Translations under genes and position numbers: made by a program | Part shown: piece by piece, positions 1 through 12,917 of the stretch | How the letters are laid out: every line of letters begins with the position of its first letter | Position numbering within the stretch: the stretch's first letter is position 1 | Assembly (NCBI GenBank): GCA_951804985.1 | Contig: OX638130.1 | Coordinates: 108,016,040-108,080,039, forward strand | Direction of reading: 5' to 3' | DNA: 64,000 nt | From: Dryomyza anilis | Taxonomy: Eukaryota; Arthropoda; Insecta; Diptera; Dryomyzidae | Notes under the pieces: generated by a model | The model's input: the letters and a program-made list of their open reading frames with translations, nothing else | Database searches by the model: none | Told to the model about the DNA's origin: nothing

Positions 1-759
1 GAAAAGCCCTAATCATTACCTATCCAACCTACTATAAGAAGTTCCAGCACGGGAACAATGGACGGAGTAGTGGCCACTGCATCATCATGACTTTTTCTTC
101 ATATGAATATTTTTGTTCCATGTAAATGGTCAAGTTTCAAAAATTCATAAAATATATCCAGCGTATCGATCCAAATATGTAGATTACATATTTGGAAAGC
201 TATAATCATTACCTATCCAACCTACTATAAGAAGTTCCAGCACGGGAACCATGGACGGAGTAGTGGCCACTTCATCATCATGACTTTTTCTTCATATTAA
301 TATTTTTGTTTCTTGTAAATGGTCAAGTTTCAAAAATTCATAAAAAATATCCAACGTATCGATCCAACTATGTAGGTCACAGATTTGGAAAGCTCTAATC
401 ACTACCTATCCAACCTACTATAAGAAGTTCCAGCACGGGGACCGTGGACGGAGTAGTGTCCACTTCATCATCACCACTTTTTCTCAATATATGACCAAGT
501 TTAAAAATGTATATTAAATGTCTAATGGGTCGATCCATATACATAGGTTACATATTTGGAAAGCCCTATTCATTAGCTATCCAATGTATTAAATTGCATT
601 CCAGCATGAAGATCCTGGACGGATTCGGAGTCATTTATGTGTACCAATCGGAAGATTTCATCCGCTAACATAGCGGCTGTTAACGCTCTGTTAATGCTCT
701 GTAAAAAAAAATGGTTTGTGTCTTTGCTAAAAAAAATACGTATTTAACTTCACATACTT
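1..759 (+). mobile_element. Right end of a foldback (FB-like) transposon, partial
   Basis: Contains three 193-bp units (the marker GTTCCAGC begins at 41, 234 and 427), then a shorter diverged unit and a unique terminal domain ending in TTAACTTCACATACTT at 759. The same terminal domain ends the complete element at 33653. The window starts inside the repeat arm, so the left part is missing. The expected 9-bp target duplicate on this side would be 760-768. No protein is encoded. Confidence 0.85.
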
Positions 760-768
760 AAAAATGAG

Positions 769-1775
769 TGAATAATAGTGAATAATACACTGTGTAGTAA
801 AATCAAGTCAATTAAATACAAAATCACTTAAGAAGTAAATAAAAGTCATAACACTGCATTACTGCAAAATAAAACTGTATTAAATTTCACTACATTAATT
901 TTCTCGATGTAACAACTCTCCAAGTAGTTAAATAGGTCTTTAAGAATCTTGAGAAGAAAACATTATTAATACACGGTATACTAAAATCAAGTCAAATAAA
1001 TACAAAATCACTTAAGAAGTAAATAAAAATCATAATACTGCATTACTTCAAAATTCAACTGTATTAAATTTACCTAAATTAATATTCTCGATGTAACAAC
1101 TTTTCAAATAGAATCTTGAAAATAAGCTATTAGAAAATATTTATATTCAACGGTCGTGGTATTAAAAGTTCTCAAGTACTATGAGTGGTTTTTGTAACCA
1201 CATTATTTACTGCATCTTTAGGTGTCGATACTTAGAACTACATTTTTTCAAAACAAATACAGAAAACCAAAAAACACACCACAGTTTCAGCAATATGTAG
1301 AAAAGAAGTATATAATACACGGTGTAGTAAAATCAAATCAAATAAATACAAAATCACTTAATAAGTAAATAAATCATAACAATCATAACTTCATACTACA
1401 TAAGTTCATACTACAGTTTCTGCAATATGTATTAAACGAGTCACTAATACACTGTGTACTAAAATAAAGACAAATAAATACAAAATCACTTAAGAAGTAA
1501 ATGTAAGTCGTAACACTACATTATTTCAATATAAAACTGTATTAAATTTCACTACATTAATTTTCTCGATGTAACAACTTTCCAAGTAGTTAAATAGGTC
1601 TTTAAGAATCTTGAGAAGAAGCCATTAGAAAACATTATTACTCAAGCGTCGTGGTATTGAAAGTTCTCAAGTACTAAGTGTGGTTTTTGTAACCATATCA
1701 TTTACTGCTTCTTTAGCTGTCGATACGCATTCGTGTTGATTGAATGATTTTCAAGAGCATCAAGTACCAATTAAT
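769..1775. repeat. Degenerate AT-rich tandem repeats next to the foldback end
   Basis: Four unequal copies of a block beginning AATACAC(T/G)GTGTA and continuing through AAATCACTTAAGAAGTAAAT start near 784, 969, 1314 and 1448. Longer copies also share CTCGATGTAACAACT and TTCTCAAGTACTA. Copies are separated by about 185, 345 and 134 bp, so internal deletions have occurred. No coding frame is seen. It may be host satellite or part of an older element. Confidence 0.7.
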
Positions 1776-2513
1776 GCCTGGTAATGCTCTCGCTTAAGGG
1801 GGTTTTATTTAATTCCAATGACTTTATTAAAAAAAAAGGTTTTATTTCCTGTTTTGTTTTTTATTTGTTTGTTTTGCTATATTCTTCTGAAATTTATTTA
1901 ATTCATTGTTCGAGTTTTAAATTTTTTTAAGTATGTTATTATTTTGTGAAATACACAATAAATAGTATTAGTTCCGAAAAATATATATATTTTTTCTGTG
2001 AGATATTTGTTTTATTATAACAAATATATCATATCAGTATATAATTAAAATTACTGTTTTATGTAGAATTCCAAATAAAATTTCTGGAATATTAATTTTC
2101 GGTACGGTCAAAAACTAGGTAGCTTCACCAGTAGAAATTTTACAAGGGCCTATTATAATTTAAATTCCATAGATTTTTTTACTACACAATGAATATCACA
2201 ATTGTTTGAAACCGTTTTATGAAACATACAAACATGAATTTTGAAACATGTTTGAATTCAAATTGCAATTCGTTCAAATTCAATAATGCAAAACAAACAG
2301 AGAATTTTCGAACGAATTTAAAACGATTTTAAATTCAATTTCCCAATTTATTAGTGTTTATTTTATAAATGTTTTGTATTGAGAAAACAAACCAAAATCG
2401 TTCAATGGAAATTCAGAGATCAAAGAAAATAGAGATCAAAAATGTCCTAGTTTTTTGATGTATTTCCTGATAATTTGATTAAAGGCCAGTTCTCCCAGTT
2501 GCTTTTTTAATAC
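1776..2513. other. AT-rich intergenic DNA, no gene seen
   Basis: Mostly A/T runs and scattered AATTCAAATT-like words. No open frame, splice-site pairs or element termini are recognisable. Confidence 0.6.
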
Positions 2514-2827
2514 ACACAGAAATATACTCTTTTGGTTGGAAGAACGAAATATTTAGTTGTACCAACTAACTTCATTCGGTTAAATCGAATTGTCTACAAA
2601 TTTGTAGGCGGAACTGTCATATTAGCCTATACACTTGAAATATTAGTGTATACACACTCCCAATGGTTCTAAATCTGTACTAAATTGTTCTAAAACAGTT
2701 CGAAATTGGTTGTAGTACAAACTACAACTCTTTTGGTTTTGACAATCACAACCGAATAAGCGTTTGAAAGAACCGAATAAGTGGTTGGGCAAAGAGTTGG
2801 TTGGCGCAACGAAACTCTATTCTGTGT
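2514..2827. mobile_element. MITE family A, copy 1
   Basis: A 314-bp element with short inverted ends ACACAGAA and TTCTGTGT. The interior has TTCATTCGGTT near the left and GGGCAAAGAGTTGGTTGGCG near the right. A second copy with the same internal blocks lies at 59924-60155, which defines the family. Non-coding. Confidence 0.7.
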
Positions 2828-3835
2828 CTACATATAACAAAAATACTTTGTAATGTAGCGTACAAATCAATTTGTTCAGACAGCCTATATTGTTTGAACT
2901 ACTTTTTATTTTTTCTATTTCTTTTTTTTCTATTTCTTTTTTTTTTCATTTAACATCACACGTAGGCGTGATTTTACACATGTTATTTGGGGTCAAATGA
3001 TTTAATCATTCAGCGTTTTGTTTTCTTTTACGACAGCTACTTTATCACGGGCATCACATCACTGCCCACTAAAATTATTTTTTGCTTTAAGCTGAAATAT
3101 TTATAACACAAATATAAATATTATCTACAAAATGAAAAGATTTATAAAACATGCGAATACGTCTAATAAATTAAATGTTTTAAATTGATTAGTATTACAA
3201 TTTATTACTGACATAAGTGTATTTTTTATTACTATTTTAAACAAATTTTTATTTAATTTAAGAATTTAATTTAAGAATTAATTTTGTTACTTCTAATTCG
3301 AGTTTTAATTTCCAGCATATTGCAAATAATGTTTGGAAAATCAATCATATAGATCTCGTATTATTAATTTTAAGTAAAAGCAAGAACATCATTCCAAAAA
3401 TCCAATAATTGTGTACAGCAAAAAATGACATAACAAAAAAAAAAGTGTCAATTTTAAACGTCAGTCCACTAATCGATGCCTTCAATCTGACAGCTGTCAA
3501 AGAAGTGACACTGTGGCAATGCAGAGAATTTTTTTCAATCAGTCTGTTGTTGCGTGTGGGTAAAACATAATTTATTGCTTTGTGTGACTGGGTGAATTGT
3601 TAAGACTTGAAATATTGTAATAATTTTCAATGATCTTTATTGAAATGCTCATGAAATGTTTAGTATTATAGGCAAAGCTTTGATATTATAATATATATAG
3701 TTGATAAATTTTGTTTTCGATTGATTTTTAGATTTAATGAAATGTTTAGCTACTTTTTAAGTCAAAATAAAGACTGCAAATTTTAATAATATAGTTTTGA
3801 AATAAAATACTTTAATATTTTTATTACCTAAGAAT
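2828..3835. other. AT-rich intergenic DNA, no gene seen
   Basis: Contains a T-rich run near 2905-2947 and AT-rich filler. Slightly more complex sequence at 3440-3600 has no convincing open frame or splice signals. Confidence 0.5.
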
Positions 3836-5330
3836 TGTCTCATGGATGAACTGTATCTCGGAAGAATTGTGTTGGGTAATAATTGCATCAGGGAAAATAG
3901 TATCGGGAAAGAATAGTGTCGGGGAATAATTATATCGGGTAATATTTATCTTGGGCAATAATTGTATCGGTTAAGAATTTTTCTCGAGTGAGAATTGTCT
4001 CGAAAACGAAGTTTATCGGGGACAAATTGTATCGGGAAGGACTGTCTCGAGTAGAATTTTCTCTGTGAGAATTGTCTCAGAAAAGAATTGTTTCGCGGAA
4101 TAATTGTCTCGCAGAATAATTGTCGAGGGGAATAATTGTATTGGGGAAGAATTGTCGAGGGGAAGAAATGACTCGCAGAAGAATTGTCTCGGGTAAGAAT
4201 TGTCGCAAGGAAGAAGTACCAAGGGGAAGAAGTGTCTTGGGGAGAATTGTCTTGGGGAGACTTGTCATGAGTAACAATTGTCTCGCAACAGAATTTTCTT
4301 GGGGAGAATTGTCTCTGAGAGACTTGTTTCGAGAAAGAATTGTTTCGCAGAAGAAATTTCTCGGAGAAAAATTGTCTTGAGGAAGAATTGTATTAGGAGA
4401 AATTTTCTCAAGAAAGAATTGTTTTGCAAAATAATTATATTGTCATGAGGAAGAATTGTATTAGGAAGAATTGTCTCAAGAAAGAATTTACTTGGAAGAA
4501 TTATCTCGGGGAGAATTGCCTCGGAGAATAATAGTTTTTTAGGTAGTATTGTCTCAGGGAAGAATTGTTTCACAAAAGAAATTTCTCGGAGAAAAATTGT
4601 CTTAAGAAAGAATTGTATCAGCAAGAATTGTCTCAAGAAAGAATTATTTTGCGAAATAATTATATTGGCTTGGGAAAGAATTGTTTTAAGCAAGAATTGT
4701 ATCGAGAAAGATGTGTCGGGGAAGAATTGTATATGAAATGAATTATCTCAAGAGAAAAATTTATCCAGGGAGTATATTAGGGGATAAATGATCTGGAGAA
4801 TTGTAATTGGGAAAAATTGTCTCGAGGAAGAAGTGCGACAAGTAGTGTCTTAGGAGAATTGTCTCGGGGAGACTTGTCTCGAGTAAGAATTGCCTCGCAG
4901 AAGAAATGTCTCGGAGAAAAATTTTCTTGAGGAAGAATTGTATTAGGAAGAATTGTCTTGGAAAAATTTGTCTCGGGGAGAATTGTCTCGCGGAAGAATT
5001 GTCACTGAGAATAATTGTCTCGGGGAAGAATTTTTTAGGAACAATTGTCTCCGAAAAGAAATGTTTTGAGCAAGAATTGTATCGAGAAAAAAAGAGTCTC
5101 GGGGAAGAATTGCCTTTGTGATAAATTATCTCAAGAGAACAATTTACCCAGGAAGAATATTAGGGTATAAATGATTTGCAGAATAATTTTCTCGTTGAAA
5201 AATTGTCTCTGTGAAAAATCAGGATCAGGAAAGAATAGTGTCTGGAAATAATTATTTCAAGGAACTTTTCCCTGGAAGAATTATCATGTAAAAATTATCT
5301 AAATTTAAACTATAAGAGAATTATTATATT
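3836..5330. repeat. Degenerate GAAGAATTGTCTCGGGG minisatellite
   Basis: About 1.5 kb of imperfect repeats of roughly 15-20 bp built on GAAGAATTGTCTCGGGG. Spacing is irregular and many units are mutated. Because the unit is purine-rich and lacks stops in some frames it produces several spurious open frames on both strands. No initiator context or conserved protein is seen. Confidence 0.85.
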
Positions 5331-6187
5331 GGGGAAATGTTCTAGCATTAAATTCAATTTCCATTGGATTTTATAAATCAAATTTCCTTTTAAAGAATAT
5401 TGAATTCAATTTGATAAGTAAATGACTTGATCGATTGTATAAACTATGAAAAATCTAATTCGAAAACTTTTCAAATAACTTATTAAATTAAATTCAAATT
5501 AAAATTTATTAAAAATACATTTTTCAAATTGCAGCCAATTCAAATAAAATTAATTGCTTTCAATTATTGTGATCATTAATTAGACTTTCAATCATCATTT
5601 CAACAGATCATGCTGTCAGATGCATAAAGCAACAAAACAATTAGTTGAACTAACGAAAGAACGAACGAACGCAATCAGGCAAGCACGCGCACCAAACAAT
5701 CGGGCAACAGCTACTGCGTTCGACCACGATTGAAATATATGCGTTTGAGTGTGCGTTTGCTCAATGCGTTTGCGCATGCGTGCCTGAAATTAATCATCAT
5801 AGCATTCAATTGAAATTCTATTGGCTATGACATACGTTTCAACCACTTCGTTCTAAAGGCGATCAACAAATTGGACGATTTCTATTCAAAAGGCGCACAA
5901 AAGTGCAGTGTTAGAATTTCAATAAAATCAGATATGGGTTTTGAGTAATATTAACCTTTTTCGAACGAAACATTCTGTATAGCAATCATTTGATATTTAA
6001 ATATTTAACATTATTTTTTAATAAAGTTCAACTAGAGTTTTAAAATTGTTATTTTTTAAATTCACGAAAATCAAAAATTATATCAATTGACACAATACAT
6101 CGGAATTTTGAAATTTAATATGCAAAACCTGTGGTATTAAATAAGACTTTTGCTAAATAAAATATGTAATGAAACAGTTTTACTTAA
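5331..6187. other. Intergenic DNA with a more complex island
   Basis: AT-rich except about 5590-5960, which is more GC-rich and non-repetitive (for example GCGTTTGAGTGTGCGTTTGC near 5740). No coding frame is supported. It could be regulatory, but nothing specific is recognised. Confidence 0.4.
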
Positions 6188-6498
6188 TACCAGTTTCACT
6201 GTAACAGTGTTATACAGAAACTGTTTTACAACAAAACTCTTATCCAACTGTTATACAGTAAAAATGTTATACAGTTAAACTGTTATACAGTCAAACTGTT
6301 ATACAGTAAAATTTTTATGCTGTAAAACTGTTATACTGTAAAACTGTTATACAGTAAAAGTGTTATACAGTAAAACTATTATACAGAAAACTGTTATACA
6401 GTAAAACTGTTATACTGTAAAACTATTAGACAGCAAACTATTATACAGTAAAACTATTATACAGTTAAACAGTTAAATTTCATTGTATATAAAAATCT
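6188..6498. repeat. 16-bp minisatellite AAACTGTTATACAGTA
   Basis: About 18-19 units of AAACTGTTATACAGTA with point changes. Each unit contains the near-palindrome ACTGTTATACAGT, so single strands could form repeated small hairpins. Non-coding. Confidence 0.85.
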
Positions 6499-7626
6499 TA
6501 TACAGTAAAATTTCTTAATATGCATGTAAAATTACAAAATACAAATTTTCTCTGATTACATACATTTTTTTCTTTACTTTATAAGCACAACAATAAAAAA
6601 TTACATATGACGAAACTTCCCTCCACGTCTGCCATGGGTTAAAAGCATGACAAACAGTAGCACAACAAACAACAACGAACAACAACTAAAAATGACTAAA
6701 TCAGAAAAAGTAGTATTTAAAATATTGACATGATGTTTGAGGGTGGTGAGCGCGAGCTCACTAAACCGCACAGAACCGCATCGAGTCGAGCCGAACGGCG
6801 AACCGCGCCACAGCGAACGTGACTTGCATGGAAATTGAATCAATTGAGATTCGGTTGTGCTATGCGCCGTGCAACCAAAGAACGACAATGAACGACGACG
6901 CGCAAAGTGTGTGTTTAATAAACAAAAAACATAAAATGTGTAAACAATGAGTTGTTTAAAAACAACAACACCACAATGAAAACAAAAAATAAATAATTCG
7001 AAAACTCAAACGGGTTTTAATATAAATTACATTTTCTAGGTTTTTTGTGATTTTCTTTTTTGTTCATAATTATGTTGCGTTAGAAACCTTTGGGTGCTGA
7101 AGCAACTCTCTTCGATTTTAATTAATGCAATGATGTTGCAAACATTAGGTGCCTGCCAACAAAAACGCGTAGAATTCGCAGGCGCAAGCGCATTAACCAA
7201 TATATGGCTGGGACAAATAGGTGGTTGTTGGGTGTTGTTGGGACCGGAGACATGTTGCTGCCTAGGTTGACCGTGTCGCGCGTCGTTGTGGCACACTTAA
7301 GCCGTGGTTTTGATTGATTGATGATGATGCGTTGTGACAATGCAACAACAAAAATTACGTAATTGAAAACCCACAATAATTACAACATAAATTAAACGTT
7401 AAAAAATTTATAAAAATTGTATAATATTTATTGCGCAGCTGAGCACGCGTTCAAATTAATATTGAATTCTATTTTTTTTCTATTGTTTTTTTTATGTTTT
7501 GGTTTTTTTTATTATTTTTCTTCGTTTATTATTTTTATTTTTTATTATATTATATTTTTTGTTTTGTTTTAAATTATTTATTTGTTTGTTATATTATATG
7601 TACATATTTTTTATTTTTTGATTTTT
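6499..7626. other. Intergenic DNA with a GC-richer island, possible promoter region
   Basis: About 6600-6900 is unusually GC-rich for this window and contains the inverted pair GTGAGC/GCTCAC at about 6746-6761. The region to 7380 is complex and non-repetitive. A 95-residue minus-strand open frame here has no recognisable domain and was not called. A leader exon or enhancer is possible but unproven. 7400-7626 is T-rich. Confidence 0.35.
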
Positions 7627-9104
7627 TAATTTATTAATTTATTAATTTATTAATTTATTAATTTATTAATTTATTAATTTATTAATTTATTAATTTATTA
7701 ATTTATTAATTTATTAATTTATTAATTTATTAATTTATTAATTTATTAATTTATTAATTTATTAATTTATTAATTTATTAATTTATTAATTTATTAATTT
7801 ATTAATTTATTAATTTATTAATTTATTAATTTATTAATTTATTAATTTATTAATTTATTAATTTATTAATTTATTAATTTATTAATTTATTAATTTATTA
7901 ATTTATTAATTTATTAATTTATTAATTTATTAATTTATTAATTTATTAATTTATTAATTTATTAATTTATTAATTTATTAATTTATTAATTTATTAATTT
8001 ATTAATTTATTAATTTATTAATTTATTAATTTATTAATTTATTAATTTATTAATTTATTAATTTATTAATTTATTAATTTATTAATTTATTAATTTATTA
8101 ATTTATTAATTTATTAATTTATTAATTTATTAATTTATTAATTTATTAATTTATTAATTTATTAATTTATTAATTTATTAATTTATTAATTTATTAATTT
8201 ATTAATTTATTAATTTATTAATTTATTAATTTATTAATTTATTAATTTATTAATTTATTAATTTATTAATTTATTAATTTATTAATTTATTAATTTATTA
8301 ATTTATTAATTTATTAATTTATTAATTTATTAATTTATTAATTTATTAATTTATTAATTTATTAATTTATTAATTTATTAATTTATTAATTTATTAATTT
8401 ATTAATTTATTAATTTATTAATTTATTAATTTATTAATTTATTAATTTATTAATTTATTAATTTATTAATTTATTAATTTATTAATTTATTAATTTATTA
8501 ATTTATTAATTTATTAATTTATTAATTTATTAATTTATTAATTTATTAATTTATTAATTTATTAATTTATTAATTTATTAATTTATTAATTTATTAATTT
8601 ATTAATTTATTAATTTATTAATTTATTAATTTATTAATTTATTAATTTATTAATTTATTAATTTATTAATTTATTAATTTATTAATTTATTAATTTATTA
8701 ATTTATTAATTTATTAATTTATTAATTTATTAATTTATTAATTTATTAATTTATTAATTTATTAATTTATTAATTTATTAATTTATTAATTTATTAATTT
8801 ATTAATTTATTAATTTATTAATTTATTAATTTATTAATTTATTAATTTATTAATTTATTAATTTATTAATTTATTAATTTATTAATTTATTAATTTATTA
8901 ATTTATTAATTTATTAATTTATTAATTTATTAATTTATTAATTTATTAATTTATTAATTTATTAATTTATTAATTTATTAATTTATTAATTTATTAATTT
9001 ATTAATTTATTAATTTATTAATTTATTAATTTATTAATTTATTAATTTATTAATTTATTAATTTATTAATTTATTAATTTATTAATTTATTAATTTATTA
9101 ATTT
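7627..9104. repeat. Perfect 8-bp satellite (AATTTATT)n, about 184 copies
   Basis: Continuous AATTTATT for about 1.48 kb with no interruption visible. It is 100% A+T. Every unit carries TTAATT/AATTAA, the ATTA core bound by homeodomains and AT-hook proteins, so the array is a dense homopolymeric binding platform whether or not that matters. Such uniformity implies recent expansion, or collapse or extension during assembly. Confidence 0.95.
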
Positions 9105-10829
9105 CTAATTATTTCAAGATTAGATAACGCAATAATTAAAAGAAAAATTGAATTATAAATTTAGCACACTCAAAGATCCATTTTGTTCCATCTTCGAATA
9201 TTACCAAATTGTCTTTTACATTCATAAATTAAATTCCATATATACTGTACTATAATAAATTATGAAATACATTTACAAACGTCAACTGAATTTTCACCAA
9301 GACCCAACTTACAATCAACGCATACGAAATGTATCGCAAGAATGCAACAATTAAACATATTTAAGATACATAGCGAAATATTCATAAAATTTATATTCAT
9401 TATATTCTATTTTCTGGAAGTATTTTTATAATTGAAGCATGCAATAGGCAATTATTGCATTCTTCTAGCAGTTGAACAAACATAGATACATGTATCTAGA
9501 TACATAGATACATGCAATTTGCGTGTGCAAAATTCATGCAAATTTTATATTGCATAGTAGTAAAATTGTGCATTTGTTATGCTGTTCTATGTGTACTTTT
9601 GAGTGTCCGTCGGTGTTGAAATCTTTAATTTATGAGTTTTTCCAAAGTATCTCGAACTTTTTGTTTAGTATCTAAAGGGTGTTGCACTTCTAAAAATAAC
9701 TTTTTATTAATGTAGGCAATTAGATTTGATTATAGAGTACAGAAATAAAATAATAGACATATTAAAAATTTCAAAACAAAATTATAAACTTAAATATTTA
9801 TTGAGTATTCTAATAAGTTAAATATTTTTCAATTTTATTTGAAACTCTGTTTCTATTTCTGTGTTTTTATTGTCGCCATATCACATGCTGCACATTCAAT
9901 TAATTCTTGTTTAAAATTTGGGTCACTCACTCGTGCACCGTCGCAGCTGACTACACAGTCGACGCAGCTGCATCCAACAGATACGATACAAACGCAGCAG
10001 CATGCATTTAAAATATACATTTTTTATTATATATATTTTTTTAGTTTTTCTTTATTTTTATTTATGTAGATGTTGCTAATTCTGAAATTCGTCAGCTACA
10101 AATTGCTATCGAAGCGATGGCTTGTTTTCTTTTGTAGATACAAAAGTATCTGACTACAAACGCAAGTATCTGCTGAATGCGCAAACGTTTGTATTGAAAT
10201 TGTGACGATTGCCGACTGATGGCATTTTATAATTTGTAGATATAAAAGTATCTCACTGTCAAAGTATCTGCTGGATGCGCTGTTATATGCGTCGAATAGT
10301 TTGAACGGGTTGTGTGAGACCCACTGTGGCGGCAATAAAACGCACTCTCTTTGAATTCGATTCTTTATTGCATTTTGTTTTTCTGTGAAACTATTTTTGA
10401 AATAAAATTTATGCATAGCAGATGAATTTATGAGCTCAACGATAACATTTTTATTGACAATTAGACGAAGACGCCGCGACGCCAAATACAGGGTGTTTTA
10501 GTTATGCAAATATTTAGCTGCTTCGTGTGCTGCATTTATCTAAACATAATGCCCAGATGTCGGCAGATAAGATAAGCGCGAGAGGCATTCAAAATAATTT
10601 TTATGGCTGAAAATTTGTGCAGGAAAATGTTTAATTGGTGGTTAAGATAATAAAAATATGTACGCGTATATATGCACAAAAATATTTATACAATAATGGG
10701 TACAGCTGTAGCGATTCTAGGCCATATTTGATAATTGTTTTCTTTTATAGTTGTTTATTGCAGCAAAGCAATTGGAGATCATTTTTATTATCATCGGGCA
10801 TGCTCCAAAATTAGCTTTCAATCGAAATT
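9105..10829. other. Intergenic DNA with AGATAC/GTATCT motifs
   Basis: 9105-9840 is AT-rich; 9484-9517 has overlapping AGATACATGTATCTAGATAC palindromic words. 10100-10500 is more complex and carries four or more GTATCTG/AGATAC words with the repeated context AAAGTATCTGCTG(A/G)ATGCGC. Open frames at 9839-10069 and 10096-10485 show no domain and are not called. Confidence 0.4.
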
Positions 10830-11350
10830 AAAATATTTAGCAAGAAAGTTCTGGAACAGGCAAGTAAATTGTTCTTGCAATTTTGACAAGAACAAGATGA
10901 AATTTCGCATTCCGATGCAAGAACAAGAATAACTCGGAAAGAACAAGACTAACACTGTAAAAATTGGGCAAGAACAAGAACCCGAGTCTACCTAGTTTTT
11001 TGTCTTTGAGAAATGCAAGACTCTTGCAGTTTTTGCAAGAACAAGAACAAGTCTGAATATACAAGACTAACATTGCAAGAAATGCGCAATAACAAAAAAC
11101 AGAGCGTATTTTTTATTTTTCGGAGAAATGCAAGATTCTTGCTGTTTTTGCAAGAACAAGTTTGGCATTCCGATGCACGAACAAAAACAACTATGTAAGA
11201 ATAAGATTGTAAGAAATGCGCAAGTACATAAACCACAGTCCTGCATTTGTGTTTTTGCTCTGAGAAATGCAAGACTCTTAAATTACTGACCCTGTAAGAA
11301 AAAAAACAAGATTGACCAGGCGATGCAAGAACATGTACTGCATAGTTCTT
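10830..11350. repeat. Degenerate GCAAGAACAAG repeats
   Basis: Repeated words GCAAGAACAAGAAC, GAGAAATGCAAGA(C/T)TCTTG (near 11008, 11123, 11262) and ATTCCGATGCA form an imperfect repeat of roughly 115-140 bp. The open frames across it are by-products of the repeat. Confidence 0.7.
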
Positions 11351-11487
11351 GCTCTTGTAGTCAAATCGAAAGTCGGCGGAATTGAAATTTTAATACGATT
11401 TCCATCGGAAGTCTGAAAATAATGGATTATAACGGACACTAGGATGGGCAACATGGTCTGGCATATCAGATAATCATATCATAATTA

Positions 11488-11582
11488 TAATAACAGTTTC
11501 GAACTACAGCTCTGAAGAACCTAGGCCGAGTTCTCACCATTTGAGATGTTCGTGTTATATTTGTATTTAGAATGATGGGACG
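11488..11582 (-). mobile_element. tRNA-derived SINE, 3'-end fragment
   Basis: Matches the 3' third of the SINE family in reverse: AGTTTCGAACTACAGCTCT, then CCGAGTTCTCACCATTTGAG and a TATTTGTATTTAGAATG block, preceded by an ATT-type tail. The tRNA-like head is absent. Confidence 0.75.
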
Positions 11583-12082
11583 GGATCCGTAGGAAATGTC
11601 GAAAATAAAAATTTCGAAATGTAAAAATGTCGAAATTTAAAAGCCTTAGATCGTCGAAACAATATTTGGCAGAAATCTTGTCAAAAATCTTTAAACCTAG
11701 ATATTTATATATAAACCTTTTTTTTATAGGATCAAAAAATATCGAAAATTAAAATGCTATAATATTACAATGTTGAAATACATATTTTAAATCTTATTTG
11801 AGCCATTCCACATCAAATCAACCAGGTGTTGTTACTCACCCTCTGCAATTTTATTGGAATTATGTCAACTGATAAAAGGAATCGAGAACCATTATTTTCA
11901 GAGATACCTCTGTGTCCTGACAAACAATTCAAAGTATAAAAAATGGGTCAAACATTATTGTGGTTCATATTTAAATATTTCTGTATGATAAAAACTCCGT
12001 TGAGATCTTGTTTAAAAGCTAGTAAAACATTATTTTCGAAAAATTAAATATTCTTAACATGAGCATGTGCTAATGGTCATTA
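11583..12082. other. AT-rich intergenic DNA, no gene seen
   Basis: No open frame, element end or splice pair recognised. Confidence 0.5.
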
Positions 12083-12917
12083 CCCAGCAGGAAATGGCCT
12101 CATTGACAACAAGGTCATCAATGATGAATCGAAGACATTAGAAAATTTGCCATTGATAAATATGTCTACAACAATTTCATAAATGACATTGTATCAAAGA
12201 CGTCATACACCAAATGTCATATATACATATATCAATGACATTGTGAAAATCTGTCATTGATGACGTCATTGATGAAAAATTAACATTCACGTCACATGCC
12301 CCTAAAGGTGTGCAGCATTTACGTTGTGAAATGCAATGTAAAATGTACACAAAATACGTCTAGGGGCAGAATTTACGGGTAAAACTGAAAATTCATAGGA
12401 ACAAATTGAGGGAACATTTTTTATAAAAGCGAAATAATAAGCAGTAGTAATGTTGATAGTTGATGGCCGTTAGTGAAGTACGTTATTGACATTAGCAAAT
12501 ACACATACCATTCTAACCGAGAATAGAAGAAAATAATAAAATTGAAATAATAAATAAAATAAGATAAATAAAAAAAAATATAAATTAAAAAATATAAATT
12601 AAAAAATATAAATTAAAAAATATAAATTAAAAAATATAAATTAAAAAATATAAATTAAAAAATATAAATTAAAAAAATATAAATTAAAAAAAATAAATAA
12701 AATATATATATATTTTTTTTTTGTATGACGATCATTTGTGACTTCATTGATGAATGACGTGTATGATATCGTTTATGCTACATCATGCAGGAATCAGTGG
12801 AAATTTGTATGAAAATGTCATCAATGCTTTGCAGTGCGAAAATGCTATCGGTCATCGATGTTTCTGACCTGACATAGGGGAATCACTGAGGACTAATTGG
12901 TGACATTTCCTGCTGGG
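12083..12917. mobile_element. TIR element with CCCAGCAGGAAATG ends
   Basis: The left end CCCAGCAGGAAATG is mirrored by CATTTCCTGCTGGG at the right end, and both are flanked by TA, the target dinucleotide of Tc1/mariner-type elements. The 835-bp interior has many (A)TCATTGATGA and ATGACATT words in both orientations and no transposase frame, so it is non-autonomous. It holds a 14-bp A-rich array at about 12570-12700. Confidence 0.8.
12570..12700. repeat. 14-bp AAAAAATATAAATT array
   Basis: About eight units of AAAAAATATAAATT with small length changes, inside the CCCAGCAGG element. Confidence 0.85.

Noticed and set aside
4013..5121. Several overlapping open frames on both strands rich in repeated peptide words
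   Set aside because: They follow the purine-rich minisatellite unit, change frame with every indel and lack any start context or domain.
7627..9104. Telomeric or centromeric satellite
   Set aside because: The 8-bp unit is not a known fly telomere sequence and it sits among ordinary intergenic DNA; a local expansion is simpler.
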